Below are positions 16,978-25,112 of a stretch of 64,000 nucleotides of DNA, piece by piece. The notes under the pieces were generated by a model. The model was not told the DNA's origin and made no database searches. It saw only the letters and a program-made list of their open reading frames with translations. Each line of letters starts with the position of its first letter. The stretch's first letter is position 1. Source of the DNA: Hymenobacter sp. YC55. GTDB taxonomy: Bacteria; Bacteroidota; Bacteroidia; Cytophagales; Hymenobacteraceae. The DNA is taken from the NCBI RefSeq assembly GCF_029433095.1, contig NZ_JARNTX010000001.1, forward strand, positions 992,001 to 1,056,000, given 5' to 3'. The position numbers and the translations under genes are program-made.

Positions 16978-18189
16978 TTAGCTCTTTTTCTTTGGGGCGA
17001 CTTTGTTGCCGGTATACGCCACCCGATAAATAACACCGTTGTCATCGTCAGACACCAGCAACGAACCGTCGCTGGCTTGCACAATGGCGCAGGGGCGGCC
17101 AAACTCCGACTTGCCGCCTTCTACCAGCCAACCCGTCACGAAATCCTCGAACTGTTGGGGTTGGCCTTGCTCGTTGAAGTGCACCCGCACGATTTTGTAG
17201 CCCGACGGCTGCGCGCGGTTCCAGGAGCCGTGCATAGTTACGAAAGCATCATTTTTGTATTCAACTGGCAACTGCTGGCTACGGTTGAAGACTAGGCCCA
17301 ATGGGGCCGAATGCGCTTTGTAGAGCAACAAAGGACGCACTGCTTTAGCATCGAACTGCTCGTAGGTTTCGCCGCTCTTGGGCTTGTTGGCAGGGTAGGG
17401 CTTGCCGTCGGCGATGATGGAAGGCCAGCCGTAGTTGGCGCCCTCCTTGATCTGGTTGAACTCTTCCTGCTGGTCTTCGTCGCCGAGCCAGTCGATGCCG
17501 TGGTCCATGCCGAAGAGGGCTTTGGTGGTCGGGTGCCAGTCGAAGCCGATGGTGTTGCGCAGGCCGGTAGCGTACACGCGGCGGCCCGAGCCATCGGTGT
17601 TTATTTGAAGTAGGGTGGCATTTTCGGGGTTGTCTTCGTCGCAGGCGTTGCAGGTGCTGCCTACCGAGAGGTAGAGCTTGCCATCGGGTCCGAAGTTGAG
17701 AGTGCGGTTGGCGTGCTGGCCAGCGTCGGGCAGGTCTTTGTAGAGCGTCTTTAGCTCACCTAGCGTGCCATCGGCCTTCACGTCGGCCACGTACAGTTCC
17801 CGCACGGCGGCAATGTAGAGCTTGTTGTCCTTGAGCGCTAAGCCGTGCAGATGCGCGCGTTGGGCTACCTGTTTGGTTGTTTCCACCTTGCCGTCTTTGT
17901 TGGCATCGCGCAGCAAGGTCACAGTGCCTTTCACGCGGTTAGAGACGTACACGTCGCCGTTGGGAGCGAGGGCAAGCATGCGAGGCATATCCAATCCCTC
18001 GGCGTATTTGCTGACGGTGAAACCAGCCGGAACGGTCAAGGCCTTTACACGCTCCTCGGTAACGGGAAGTTTCTTAGGCAAGTAGATGTTGCCCGTCATC
18101 TTGAATGGTGTGCCTTCCGGCGGTACGTTTTGAGCAACGGTAGCATAGCCAGCCAAGCAGGCAACAGCAAGTAAAGCAGTTGTTTTCAT
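16978..18189 (-). CDS. PQQ-dependent sugar dehydrogenase (GSDH family)
   Basis: A 403-residue exported protein. Residues 1-19 are a signal peptide (MKTTALLAVACLAGYATVAQ). The rest is a six-bladed beta-propeller of the soluble glucose/sorbosone dehydrogenase family, with characteristic LALAPNGDVYVSNR, HLHGLALKDNKLYI, LNFGPDGKLYLSVGSTCNAC and GLRNTIGFDWHP segments, and a final blade with VSDDDNGVIYRVAY. Members oxidise sugars or sugar alcohols in the periplasm with PQQ, but many Bacteroidota homologues have no tested activity and no PQQ synthesis genes lie in this window, so the host must take up or make PQQ elsewhere. The gene appears monocistronic. Confidence 0.87.
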   Translation of the reverse strand: MKTTALLAVACLAGYATVAQNVPPEGTPFKMTGNIYLPKKLPVTEERVKALTVPAGFTVSKYAEGLDMPRMLALAPNGDVYVSNRVKGTVTLLRDANKDGKVETTKQVAQRAHLHGLALKDNKLYIAAVRELYVADVKADGTLGELKTLYKDLPDAGQHANRTLNFGPDGKLYLSVGSTCNACDEDNPENATLLQINTDGSGRRVYATGLRNTIGFDWHPTTKALFGMDHGIDWLGDEDQQEEFNQIKEGANYGWPSIIADGKPYPANKPKSGETYEQFDAKAVRPLLLYKAHSAPLGLVFNRSQQLPVEYKNDAFVTMHGSWNRAQPSGYKIVRVHFNEQGQPQQFEDFVTGWLVEGGKSEFGRPCAIVQASDGSLLVSDDDNGVIYRVAYTGNKVAPKKKS

Positions 18190-18257
18190 GAGTTGAGGGA
18201 AGCAAAACAGTAGTTCCGTTCAACTGCTTTTGTCGAGCTTGGGTTACGGCTGAGCTT

Positions 18258-19019
18258 CTAGCCAGTCCGATGCTGGCGGTACAGGCGAATAACGGAAAGA
18301 GCGGCAATCAACAATAGCAGGAGCGTGGTGTTGCGCCAGTCTGGTTGAAAAAGGGGGAGATAATTAGTTGGAGAAAATAAAGCTGTTATCCAGCTGAAAA
18401 ATTGCTGGGTAGCCGATAGCTTATCGTAAAAAACGTCGGGGCCAGAAGGAAGCTCATTATCTGAATTTGCGATGGTGATAAGGTTTGGTAAGGGTTTAGA
18501 AGTAATTGCGTATAGCGTTATGGGTTGATGCCTAATATCCAGCCAATACATTTTCAAATGTATGTTTTCGGCCCAATCCAATACTTTCACTAACTGAGAA
18601 TAATTAGCATGATTAGGCAGCACTATGCTCATTCCCGCATCATGGTTTGAGGCTGCATTAAGATTATTAGCTGTGATTGTTGCTAGTCGATAAGCAAATT
18701 CATCATGCCAGTAACTACCCGTTAAATTAATTATGTGCCAGGGCCGAAATTTTAAAAGCTCCTGCTGAGAAAGACAATAAGGCATTTGATGCAAAGCAGA
18801 CCAACGTCTTAACTCCCGTGATTTATCGGAATCTGTTATGGTACTATTACATAGACTGTATTCGGGCATGTGCACTGGGAGTACGTGTTCTATTTGGACT
18901 CCCCGCATACGCGGCAGCATCACGCACCCCAACCACAATAGCCACGCCAGCGCCAGCAGACCCGGCGGGAATAGTAAAGGCCGACGGTGACGGCGGGGGA
19001 GATGAAGCGAAGCAGTCAT
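18258..19019 (-). CDS. membrane-anchored protein, tandem paralogue B
   Basis: A 253-residue protein beginning MTASLHLPRRHRRPLLFPPG, followed by a membrane helix (LLALAWLLWLGCVML), a roughly 170-residue periplasmic part and a second helix near the C-terminus (TLLLLLIAALSVIRLY). The upstream gene (19046-19717) has the same architecture and a closely similar N-terminus, so the pair arose by tandem duplication. In the periplasmic part, GMSIVLPNHANYSQLVKVLD and its counterpart in the paralogue faintly recall the strand-helix pattern of ExbD/TolR, which also have a short basic cytoplasmic start and one helix. The extra C-terminal helix is not typical of ExbD. Function unknown. The gene is AT-rich compared with its flanks. 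Confidence 0.65.
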   Translation of the reverse strand: MTASLHLPRRHRRPLLFPPGLLALAWLLWLGCVMLPRMRGVQIEHVLPVHMPEYSLCNSTITDSDKSRELRRWSALHQMPYCLSQQELLKFRPWHIINLTGSYWHDEFAYRLATITANNLNAASNHDAGMSIVLPNHANYSQLVKVLDWAENIHLKMYWLDIRHQPITLYAITSKPLPNLITIANSDNELPSGPDVFYDKLSATQQFFSWITALFSPTNYLPLFQPDWRNTTLLLLLIAALSVIRLYRQHRTG

Positions 19020-19045
19020 TAGTCGGATATTGAAACAAGAATGCG

Positions 19046-19717
19046 CTACTCTTCCTGCAGCCACCATTGTCCGAGTGCTACAAGCAGCCAGACACTTAGT
19101 CCGGCGAGCAAAACGGTGCCCCAAGCTTGGCTCTGCAAGTGACTATTGATACGGTCGAGCCAACGCCTTACGCCTGTGGTAGCAGCAGGAGGTATTTCAG
19201 CAGGCGAAGTTTCGGCTTCAGCAGTAGCGTCAAAACCTACCGGGCGGCGAAGTGGAAGCACGTATAGCGTCGTGACCCAAGAGTGGATGTCGATAAAATA
19301 CTTAGGTATATTATATTGATTAAGCTCATCCAGCGCATCTACCAAACTTCCATAGCGGGCTTGGGTATAGAAGTGGATGCGTAAACCGCTAGTGGTTGAA
19401 TAATTCTGCATAGCACGCAAATGGCGCTGAATCTGGCGCAACGTACTGCTATCGGCGGCAGCGTTGCCGGTGAAGTCGGCAGCTTGCCAAGCTCCCATCT
19501 TTCTGATTTCTCTGGCGGACGGCAGGCAGAAAATGTAATGCTCTTTTAGCTTACCACAAATGGTTGGCATAGTCAGCTGCATCACCGAATAGCGGTGAAG
19601 TCGAGGCTGATCAACCAGCACTCTACAGCCTAGTAACAGCAGAAACCCAAGCGCTACTAAGCCGCGGGGCAACAGCAAGGGCCGACGGTGACGGCGGGGC
19701 AGATAAAGCGTTGACAT
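19046..19717 (-). CDS. membrane-anchored protein, tandem paralogue A
   Basis: A 223-residue protein starting MSTLYLPRRHRRPLLLPRG, then a helix (LVALGFLLLLGC), a periplasmic part of about 150 residues and a final hydrophobic segment (GTVLLAGLSVWLLVALGQWW). It precedes paralogue B by 26 bases on the same strand, so they are probably one transcript. The start at 19717 is chosen because it matches the paralogue start; the longer frame back to 19861 would overlap the divergent TonB receptor gene. The segment GLRIHFYTQARYGSLVDALD is the part that resembles ExbD/TolR. No ExbB or TonB gene is adjacent, so this remains an inference. Confidence 0.65.
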   Translation of the reverse strand: MSTLYLPRRHRRPLLLPRGLVALGFLLLLGCRVLVDQPRLHRYSVMQLTMPTICGKLKEHYIFCLPSAREIRKMGAWQAADFTGNAAADSSTLRQIQRHLRAMQNYSTTSGLRIHFYTQARYGSLVDALDELNQYNIPKYFIDIHSWVTTLYVLPLRRPVGFDATAEAETSPAEIPPAATTGVRRWLDRINSHLQSQAWGTVLLAGLSVWLLVALGQWWLQEE

Positions 19718-19836
19718 GGCAATAGCTGAACAAGGAACTTGCTTGAACCATAGATTTTTAAACACTGATTTCAACCTCGCCCCAACCCTAACCACTGAAT
19801 AACGGTTAGCAGCATTAAATCTTATATGAGTTTCTG

Positions 19837-21969
19837 ATGCCCTACCGCTACGCCGCGCCACTGTTGCTGCTGCCTACTTCCCTTTTCGCCCAAACCGCCG
19901 TTCCTGATACTGCCCGCGCCGTACGCCTACCCGAAACCACCGTGACGGGCTACGGCCAGCAATTGCCCTTGCGCCGCACGGCTGCTGCTGTGGGAGTAGT
20001 GGATGCCGCTACTTTCGAGCGTTTTCCGCAGAACGCCCTTACGCAGGCCGTGAATACGTTGCCCGGCGTGCGGCTAGAGGAACGAGCTACGGCCAGCTAC
20101 CGCCTCAGCGTGCGGGGCAGCACGCTCCGCTCGCCGTTTGGAGTGCGCAACGTGAAGGTATACTACGAGGGTATTCCGTTCACGGAGGCCAGTGGTAGCA
20201 CTTCTCTTAACCTGCTCGACCCAAGCCAGATTGGCCGCCTGGAAGTGGTAAAAGGACCCACCGCCAGCGTGTATGGCGCTGGTACGGGAGGGGCCGTGCT
20301 GCTTGAAAACCGTCGGCCACTGCCCGGTCAGACGCGGGTGCAAGTTGGCTTTACGGCGGGCTCCTACGGCTTGCGCCGGAGCACCGTGGCGGTGGAAAGT
20401 GGCACCGCTACCGGCTACTTCCGCGCCCAATACGCCCGCCAGACCCTGGACGGCTACCGCCAGCAAAGTAGCCTCCGCCGCGACGTGCTAGTGCTGGACG
20501 GCGAATTGCGGCCCACCGAGAAAAGTACGCTGGCCCTGCACGCCCTCTACACCGACCTCGACTACGAGATACCCGGCAGCCTCACCCGCGCCCAATTCGA
20601 GGCCAATCCGCGCCAGGCCCGGCCGGGTACGCCCACCGCGCCCGGTACCGTGGAGCAACAGGCCGGCTACGCCACCCGCACCGCCTTGCTCGGCGGTACC
20701 TACGAGTACCGCTTCACCGACCGGCTTGTTAGCCGGACCACGCTCTACGGCACGGGCAGCAACATTGTCACGCCGTTTCTGGTGGATCTGGAGCGGAACA
20801 CGCAGCTCGGCGGGGGTGGGCGCACGGTGCTTAACTACCGCACGGCACTAGCCGGCAATACGCTGCGGCTGCAAGGCGGCGCGGAGCTGCAAAACGGCTT
20901 CGAAACCTCCCGCAACTACCAAAACCGCGGCGGGAACCCCGGTGCCCTGCGCTACGACGATGAAATTCGGGCCGTTACTGGGTTCGTGTTTGCGCAGGCG
21001 GATTACGAGTTGCCCGCAGGCTTCCTGCTCACGGCCGGCGCCAGCTACAACCGCCTGCGCTACCGCGTCAACCGCCTGACCGATGCCGTAACGCCACCGT
21101 TTGTGGGCTTCCAGTACGAGCGAAATTTTCGGCCCGAAGTTTCCCCGCGCGTGGCCTTGCTGAAAGAAGTTACGCCGCAGGTATCGGTGTACGCCAGTGC
21201 TAGCCGGGGCTTCTCGCCGCCCACGGAAGAAGAAATAAGGACTTCCAACGGGCAACTGAACCGTAACCTGCAGGCGGAGCGCGGCACCAGCTACGAGGTA
21301 GGCGCCCGCGGTACGCTGTTCAACCAGCAGCTGAAATTCGATGTGGCCATATACGATTTCCAGCTGCGCCAAACCATCGTTTCCCGTACCGACACGGCGG
21401 GCGTGCAGCTTTTCGCCAACTCCGGCAACACTCGCCAACGCGGAGCCGAAGTAGCGCTAAGCGGTTGGCTGTGGCAAACAACACCAAACGCGGACGTATC
21501 TACTACGGCCGCTACGGCTGGCCCCGCCCCAACGGCGGCCGGACCTTATGGCCTGCGCCTGTGGGCAAGCTACGCCTACAACCACTACCGTTTCGGGCGC
21601 TACGAGTCGGCTGGCAACAACTTCAGCGGCAACCGCCTCACTGGCACCGCGCCGCACACGCTCAACACTGGCCTCGATTTCAGCGAAGTACACGGGTTTT
21701 ACCTCAGTCCCACCGTCAACCACCAAGCCCGCGTGCCCCTTAACGACGCCAACACCGTGGAGGCTGCCGGCTACTGGGCCTTCGCGGCCCGTACTGGCTG
21801 GCGCCGCACCCTCGACCGATTGGGCTTGGATGTGTTTGCTGGTATCGAAAACGCCACCAACCGCCGTTACTCTCTCGGCAACGACCTTAATGCGTTTGGC
21901 AGCCGCTACTTCCAGCCAGCTCCGGGCCGCAACTGGTACGGTGGTGCGCAAGTGGGCTGGCGGCTGTAG
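19837..21969 (+). CDS. TonB-dependent outer-membrane receptor
   Basis: A 710-residue receptor with a signal peptide (about 1-19, LLLLPTSLFA), an N-terminal plug (about 28-150: RRTAAAVGVVDAATFERFPQ, LPGVRLEERA, GPTASVYGAGTGGAVLL) and a barrel filling the rest, ending in an aromatic-rich strand (NWYGGAQVGWRL). It lacks the carboxypeptidase-like N-terminal domain of SusC proteins, so it is of the siderophore/cobalamin/metal type; the ligand cannot be told. A minicistron ATGAGTTTCTGA (19826-19837) ends on the start codon (TGATG), a possible termination-reinitiation start. The divergent paralogue A gene begins 119 bases upstream, so the short interval must carry both promoters. Confidence 0.93.
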   Translation: MPYRYAAPLLLLPTSLFAQTAVPDTARAVRLPETTVTGYGQQLPLRRTAAAVGVVDAATFERFPQNALTQAVNTLPGVRLEERATASYRLSVRGSTLRSPFGVRNVKVYYEGIPFTEASGSTSLNLLDPSQIGRLEVVKGPTASVYGAGTGGAVLLENRRPLPGQTRVQVGFTAGSYGLRRSTVAVESGTATGYFRAQYARQTLDGYRQQSSLRRDVLVLDGELRPTEKSTLALHALYTDLDYEIPGSLTRAQFEANPRQARPGTPTAPGTVEQQAGYATRTALLGGTYEYRFTDRLVSRTTLYGTGSNIVTPFLVDLERNTQLGGGGRTVLNYRTALAGNTLRLQGGAELQNGFETSRNYQNRGGNPGALRYDDEIRAVTGFVFAQADYELPAGFLLTAGASYNRLRYRVNRLTDAVTPPFVGFQYERNFRPEVSPRVALLKEVTPQVSVYASASRGFSPPTEEEIRTSNGQLNRNLQAERGTSYEVGARGTLFNQQLKFDVAIYDFQLRQTIVSRTDTAGVQLFANSGNTRQRGAEVALSGWLWQTTPNADVSTTAATAGPAPTAAGPYGLRLWASYAYNHYRFGRYESAGNNFSGNRLTGTAPHTLNTGLDFSEVHGFYLSPTVNHQARVPLNDANTVEAAGYWAFAARTGWRRTLDRLGLDVFAGIENATNRRYSLGNDLNAFGSRYFQPAPGRNWYGGAQVGWRL

Positions 21970-21990
21970 ATAAAAAATGAATGGCAGCCT

Positions 21991-22036
21991 GCAAACGGCG
22001 GTCAACCTACGCAAGCGCAGGTTGACCGCCGTTTGC
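21991..22036. terminator. convergent terminator between the TonB receptor and universal stress protein genes
   Basis: An 18-bp perfect stem (21991-22008 and 22019-22036) with a 10-base loop lies between the stop of the plus-strand receptor gene and the stop of the minus-strand stress-protein gene. It can act in both directions; flanking T-runs are short. Confidence 0.7.
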
Positions 22037-22039
22037 TGT

Positions 22040-22861
22040 TTAGTCTTTGGCGGACAGCAAAAGCACGGGCACCGAAGTTTGCAGTACCACTTGGGTGGAC
22101 ACACTACGATGGAACAACTGATCCAGGAAACTGCGCCGTCGGGCCACTACCAACAGCAAATCGGCGCGAGTTTCGGTGGCCGCTTGCAGAATGCCCTCTG
22201 CCTCGTGGCGGTTGCGTACGCCGTGAGTTTGAACAGCGGGTACTGCACTTGCTAGGCCACTGTCTTGTACGGTAGCAAGAGAAGCAGAGCAATTGTCGCT
22301 GTCTTCTGGCTTGGCTACATAGGTTACGGTAAGAGTTGGCGAAAGAGCCAGTAATAGCTGGCGGGTTGCTTCCAGAACTTCCGGGTGCAGGTGAAACGGA
22401 TGACCATCGGCGGCCAGCGTGACCCGGGCCGGAGGCACGGCCACGGTGGCTCCCACAGGTACAAGCAGCAACGGCACCAAGGTGGCCCGGAGCAGGGTCC
22501 GCGGCGTGCTGGCCACTAACTCATCGGAACTGGTAGCGTTGTCGGGCTTGCCTAGCACTACAAGCAAGGGGCGATACTTGGCAACGGCTTGTTGTACGGC
22601 CACTGCCACGCTGTCCACTGCTGTTTCTACTACCACCGACGAGGTTAGCGCAGCAGAGCGGCAGGCCAGGTCCGCCGCTATTTCCCCTTCACTCATGTAC
22701 TGAATATGGCCGTTGAAGGCTTCCGTGTCGAGGAGGGGTTCGCGCCGAATGTGGAGCAATACAAGGGAGGCGCCAAGCGGCACGGCCAGGGCATCGGCGT
22801 AGGTGAGGGCCTGGTCGGAAGCGTCGGTGAAATCGGTCAGAACAAGGAGGGTGGTGGGCAT
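22040..22861 (-). CDS. universal stress protein, tandem UspA domains
   Basis: A 273-residue cytoplasmic protein with two UspA domains. The first (about 1-145) begins MPTTLLVLTDFTDASDQALTYADALAVPLGASLVLLHI and ends in a strand of the LLRATLVPLLLVPVG type; the second is about 150-273 and ends LQTSVPVLLLSAKD. The classic ATP-binding G-2x-G-9x-G(S/T) motif is not clear in either copy, so it may be the non-nucleotide-binding kind. Such proteins respond to stress or growth arrest; the specific role is unknown. It faces the TonB receptor gene and the two are separated by a strong hairpin. Confidence 0.85.
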   Translation of the reverse strand: MPTTLLVLTDFTDASDQALTYADALAVPLGASLVLLHIRREPLLDTEAFNGHIQYMSEGEIAADLACRSAALTSSVVVETAVDSVAVAVQQAVAKYRPLLVVLGKPDNATSSDELVASTPRTLLRATLVPLLLVPVGATVAVPPARVTLAADGHPFHLHPEVLEATRQLLLALSPTLTVTYVAKPEDSDNCSASLATVQDSGLASAVPAVQTHGVRNRHEAEGILQAATETRADLLLVVARRRSFLDQLFHRSVSTQVVLQTSVPVLLLSAKD

Positions 22862-22944
22862 AGGGCGGGTGGGGCAGACGGGTATGTTGTATATACGAGT
22901 AGCAGGCTCCCGAAGTGATACTACATAGCCCCTGAACTGCTTAC

Positions 22945-23475
22945 TCAGCTCGCACAGCTGGGGCGTAGTGCAGCGGCTCCTACCACGGCGCTACGCCGCT
23001 CCAGCAACAGCGTATCGCGCCACACCCCGTGCAACTGCCCAATTCGCTCGCGCCTACCTACTTCGCGGAAACCAGCTCTGGCGTGGATGTTTACGCTGGC
23101 GCTATTCTCGGGAAAAATCCCGGCTTGCAGCGTCCAAATCCCGTTCTCTTCGGATTCCTTGATTAAGGCCGCCAGTAACTGATGCCCCACTCCGCGCCCG
23201 CGGGCTGCGGCGGCCACGTACACGCTCACCTCGGCCACGCCGCCATACACGCATCGCCCCGACACCGGAGACAAAGCCGCCCAGCCCAGCACTTGGCCGT
23301 GACCCGTAGCCTCGTCGTCAACAGCTACCAACCGACTGTGGCGGAGGTGGCTGCTGTCCCATTCCTCCCAGCTCGGTGTTGTGGTGGTGAACGTAGCGTC
23401 GCCGGTGGCAATGCCCTCCACATAAATAGTTTGCACTTCGGGCCAGTGCGCGGCCGTCATGGCTTGCAGCTTCAT
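22945..23475 (-). CDS. GNAT-family N-acetyltransferase, phosphinothricin-acetyltransferase-like
   Basis: A 176-residue acetyl-CoA-dependent acetyltransferase. It starts MKLQAMTAAHWPEVQTIYVEGIATGDATF, typical of the Pat/YncA group, which acetylate methionine derivatives and related small amines. The acetyl-CoA loop is AARGRGVGHQLL (a Q/RxxGxG/A motif), followed by GFREVGRRERIGQLHGVWRD, another family hallmark. The start at 23475 is chosen because the next in-frame ATG upstream (23652) would add 59 residues unlike the family. The C-terminal RRSAVVGAAALRPSCAS is a nonconserved tail. The true substrate is unknown. Confidence 0.87.
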   Translation of the reverse strand: MKLQAMTAAHWPEVQTIYVEGIATGDATFTTTTPSWEEWDSSHLRHSRLVAVDDEATGHGQVLGWAALSPVSGRCVYGGVAEVSVYVAAAARGRGVGHQLLAALIKESEENGIWTLQAGIFPENSASVNIHARAGFREVGRRERIGQLHGVWRDTLLLERRSAVVGAAALRPSCAS

Positions 23476-23655
23476 GCTCGATAGAACTTTAGGAGAAGTT
23501 TCAAGATGTAGTAGAGCTACCGTGAAGATACAAGCGTAGGTGCATGATTGTAAGAAAAACACGACGGCTAACTGGTACTTCCTACGGCTGTGCTCTTGCC
23601 ACCGAGCGTGCGCCTGGGTCGCCGGGCATACGAGCAGCAATGCGGTTGACAACTA

Positions 23656-23690
23656 ACACAAAAAAGCCCTCCACAAGTTGTAGAGGGCTT
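23656..23690 (-). terminator. terminator of the 94-residue acidic protein gene
   Basis: A short stem (AAGCCCTC at 23664-23671, GAGGGCTT at 23683-23690) is preceded on the plus strand by an A-run, read as a T-run on the minus strand. It lies 29 bases after the stop of the gene that ends at 23719. Confidence 0.7.
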
Positions 23691-23718
23691 TCGAGGTCAT
23701 TCAAGACCTGGTTGTGGT

Positions 23719-24003
23719 TTAGCGGTTGTTGTCGTCGAAAGGATTGTTGAAGCCTGGGTCCGAAAACTCACCTTCTCTGTTGATGGTGTTGGAAGCGTCG
23801 GGGCCGTGGTTGGTGTCTTCGGGAATGCCGGTGGTTTCGTCTTCTAGGCGGGCCGAGGTGTCAAGTGTGCCTTCCTCGTCTTTCTTATAGCCGTACAGTT
23901 CCTCACGGTGCTTGCGCTGCTCTTCCGTCAGGTTCGCGCCCGAGTTGGAATCGAGGGCTGCTGCCGGGTCCTGGTTCTGGTTTTGATCTTTAGTATCTGC
24001 CAT
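23719..24003 (-). CDS. small acidic, disordered hypothetical protein
   Basis: A 94-residue protein rich in Asp, Glu, Asn and Gln (MADTKDQNQNQDPAAALDSN at the start, DPGFNNPFDDNNR at the end). One short ordered motif, NLTEEQRKHREELYGYKKDEEG (about 24-45), might be a helix. There is no signal peptide or hydrophobic segment, so it is cytoplasmic and mostly unstructured. The next minus-strand gene upstream (24053-24598) encodes a similar polar protein, and the 49-base gap suggests one operon. Hydrophilin-like stress proteins look like this, but no function is shown. Confidence 0.65.
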   Translation of the reverse strand: MADTKDQNQNQDPAAALDSNSGANLTEEQRKHREELYGYKKDEEGTLDTSARLEDETTGIPEDTNHGPDASNTINREGEFSDPGFNNPFDDNNR

Positions 24004-24052
24004 GATAGGAGAGGTAAAATGAAGGCAAAGGGTTTACGCGCAACCTACGGTG

Positions 24053-24598
24053 TTATTTGCCTGGAATGCCAGCGCCTTTGTCGGGGCGCAGGGCACTGAA
24101 TTCGTCGGGGTTATCGTTGCTGCCGTCGTTGGGGTTGTCGCGCTCCGAATCGTCCGTTTCGGGTTCGGCGCCCGTGCTGTGGTTGGCGGGTTCGTTGGTG
24201 CGCCAGTTGCGCGTGCCGCCGCCGTAGCGTGGGTCATCTTTAGCCCAACCTTCGCGCTGGTCTTCGTAGTCGTCGTCGCTCACCCGGTTGGCTTCTCCAG
24301 GGTTCAGGTTCTGGGGTACGCTGCCGCGTTGGTTTGGATCGGCGGTGCTAGGTGCCGCTTGCCCATCGGGGTTAGCGCCAGCGCGCCGCTCGGGCTCGGT
24401 ACCCGCGCTGTTCTGCGCGTCGGGGTGCCCGAAGTCGCCGTATTGTGGAGTGCCAAAAGTCGATTTGTGCGAGATGTGGCTATGGTCGTTGGGGTCGTTT
24501 ACGCCGCGCTCTATGTTTTCAGGATACTTGTTCGGCGTGTTATTGAAATCCTCGTTGTTCTGCGGATCGACGTTGTTGGAAGTGGGGCTATTCTGCAT
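24053..24598 (-). CDS. polar, disordered hypothetical protein
   Basis: A 181-residue protein dominated by Asn, Asp, Pro, Gly, Glu and Ser, almost without hydrophobic residues. Notable parts are NNEDFNNTPNKYPENIERGV near the N-terminus, HISHKSTFGTPQYGDFGHPD in the middle, and DDDYEDQREGWAKDDPRYGG. The overlapping plus-strand frame of similar length is hydrophobic and low-complexity and is judged a shadow. The composition recalls desiccation or osmotic-stress hydrophilins. It is likely co-transcribed with the 94-residue acidic gene. Function unknown. Confidence 0.58.
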   Translation of the reverse strand: MQNSPTSNNVDPQNNEDFNNTPNKYPENIERGVNDPNDHSHISHKSTFGTPQYGDFGHPDAQNSAGTEPERRAGANPDGQAAPSTADPNQRGSVPQNLNPGEANRVSDDDYEDQREGWAKDDPRYGGGTRNWRTNEPANHSTGAEPETDDSERDNPNDGSNDNPDEFSALRPDKGAGIPGK

Positions 24599-24752
24599 CA
24601 GTGAAAAAGCTGAAGGGTGGGGAACAAGAAAGGCGAGACGTACTCAAGCCTGGAGTGCATACGCAGACTGAGCCATGCACGGTTAGGATACAGCCAAAAA
24701 AATCCGGGCTACGTACTCTCTTGTTGCCACTAATTTGCTTGCCATTCACGCT

Positions 24753-25034
24753 ATGTCCATCTCTGTTCAGCACCAACCCGAAGACCAAGAATTCACTGCC
24801 ACCGTCGATGGCTATACCGCCGAGCTTGCTTACAGCCAGCCTAGCCCCGAAGTCATCGACTTTGCGCACACGTTTGTAGACGAGGCCCTGCGCGGCAAAG
24901 GCGTAGGGGAGGCCCTAGCCCGCGAAGGACTCGCCTACGCCAAAGAGCAGGGGTTGCGGGTGCGCACCAGCTGCAAGTTCATGGACGTTTTTGTGAAGCG
25001 CCACCCCGAATACCAGGAGCTACTAGACAAGTAA
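24753..25034 (+). CDS. small GNAT-like acetyltransferase (YjdJ/NATD1 type)
   Basis: A 93-residue single-domain N-acetyltransferase of the Gcn5-related YjdJ/NATD1 type. It shows the compact fold: ATVDGYTAELAYSQPSPEVI, then FAHTFVDEALRGKGVGEALAREGL with the acetyl-CoA loop RGKGVGEAL, and the ending CKFMDVFVKRHPEYQELL, close to family members (C...Y/F...P.Y..L). The start at 24753 (MSISVQHQ) is preferred to an ATG six codons upstream. Substrate unknown. The gene faces the endonuclease gene and both share a strong terminator. Confidence 0.85.
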   Translation: MSISVQHQPEDQEFTATVDGYTAELAYSQPSPEVIDFAHTFVDEALRGKGVGEALAREGLAYAKEQGLRVRTSCKFMDVFVKRHPEYQELLDK

Positions 25035-25048
25035 CCCGGTTTTGAGTG

Positions 25049-25094
25049 AAACACACGAGCCCCCTCCTGACGCCAGGAGGGGGCTCGTGTGTTT
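25049..25094. terminator. convergent terminator, 21-bp stem
   Basis: Arms 25049-25069 and 25074-25094 are exact reverse complements with a 4-base loop ACGC. It separates the plus-strand acetyltransferase gene from the minus-strand endonuclease gene and should stop both. Confidence 0.85.
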
Positions 25095-25112
25095 CCTGTT
25101 TATTCTGGCTGT

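Noticed and set aside
24050..24604. 184-residue plus-strand frame opposite the polar hypothetical gene
   Set aside because: Its composition (Val/Ala/Gly/Arg-rich) is the reverse complement of the Asp/Asn/Pro-rich minus-strand frame, and the minus-strand gene has a better start and operon context.
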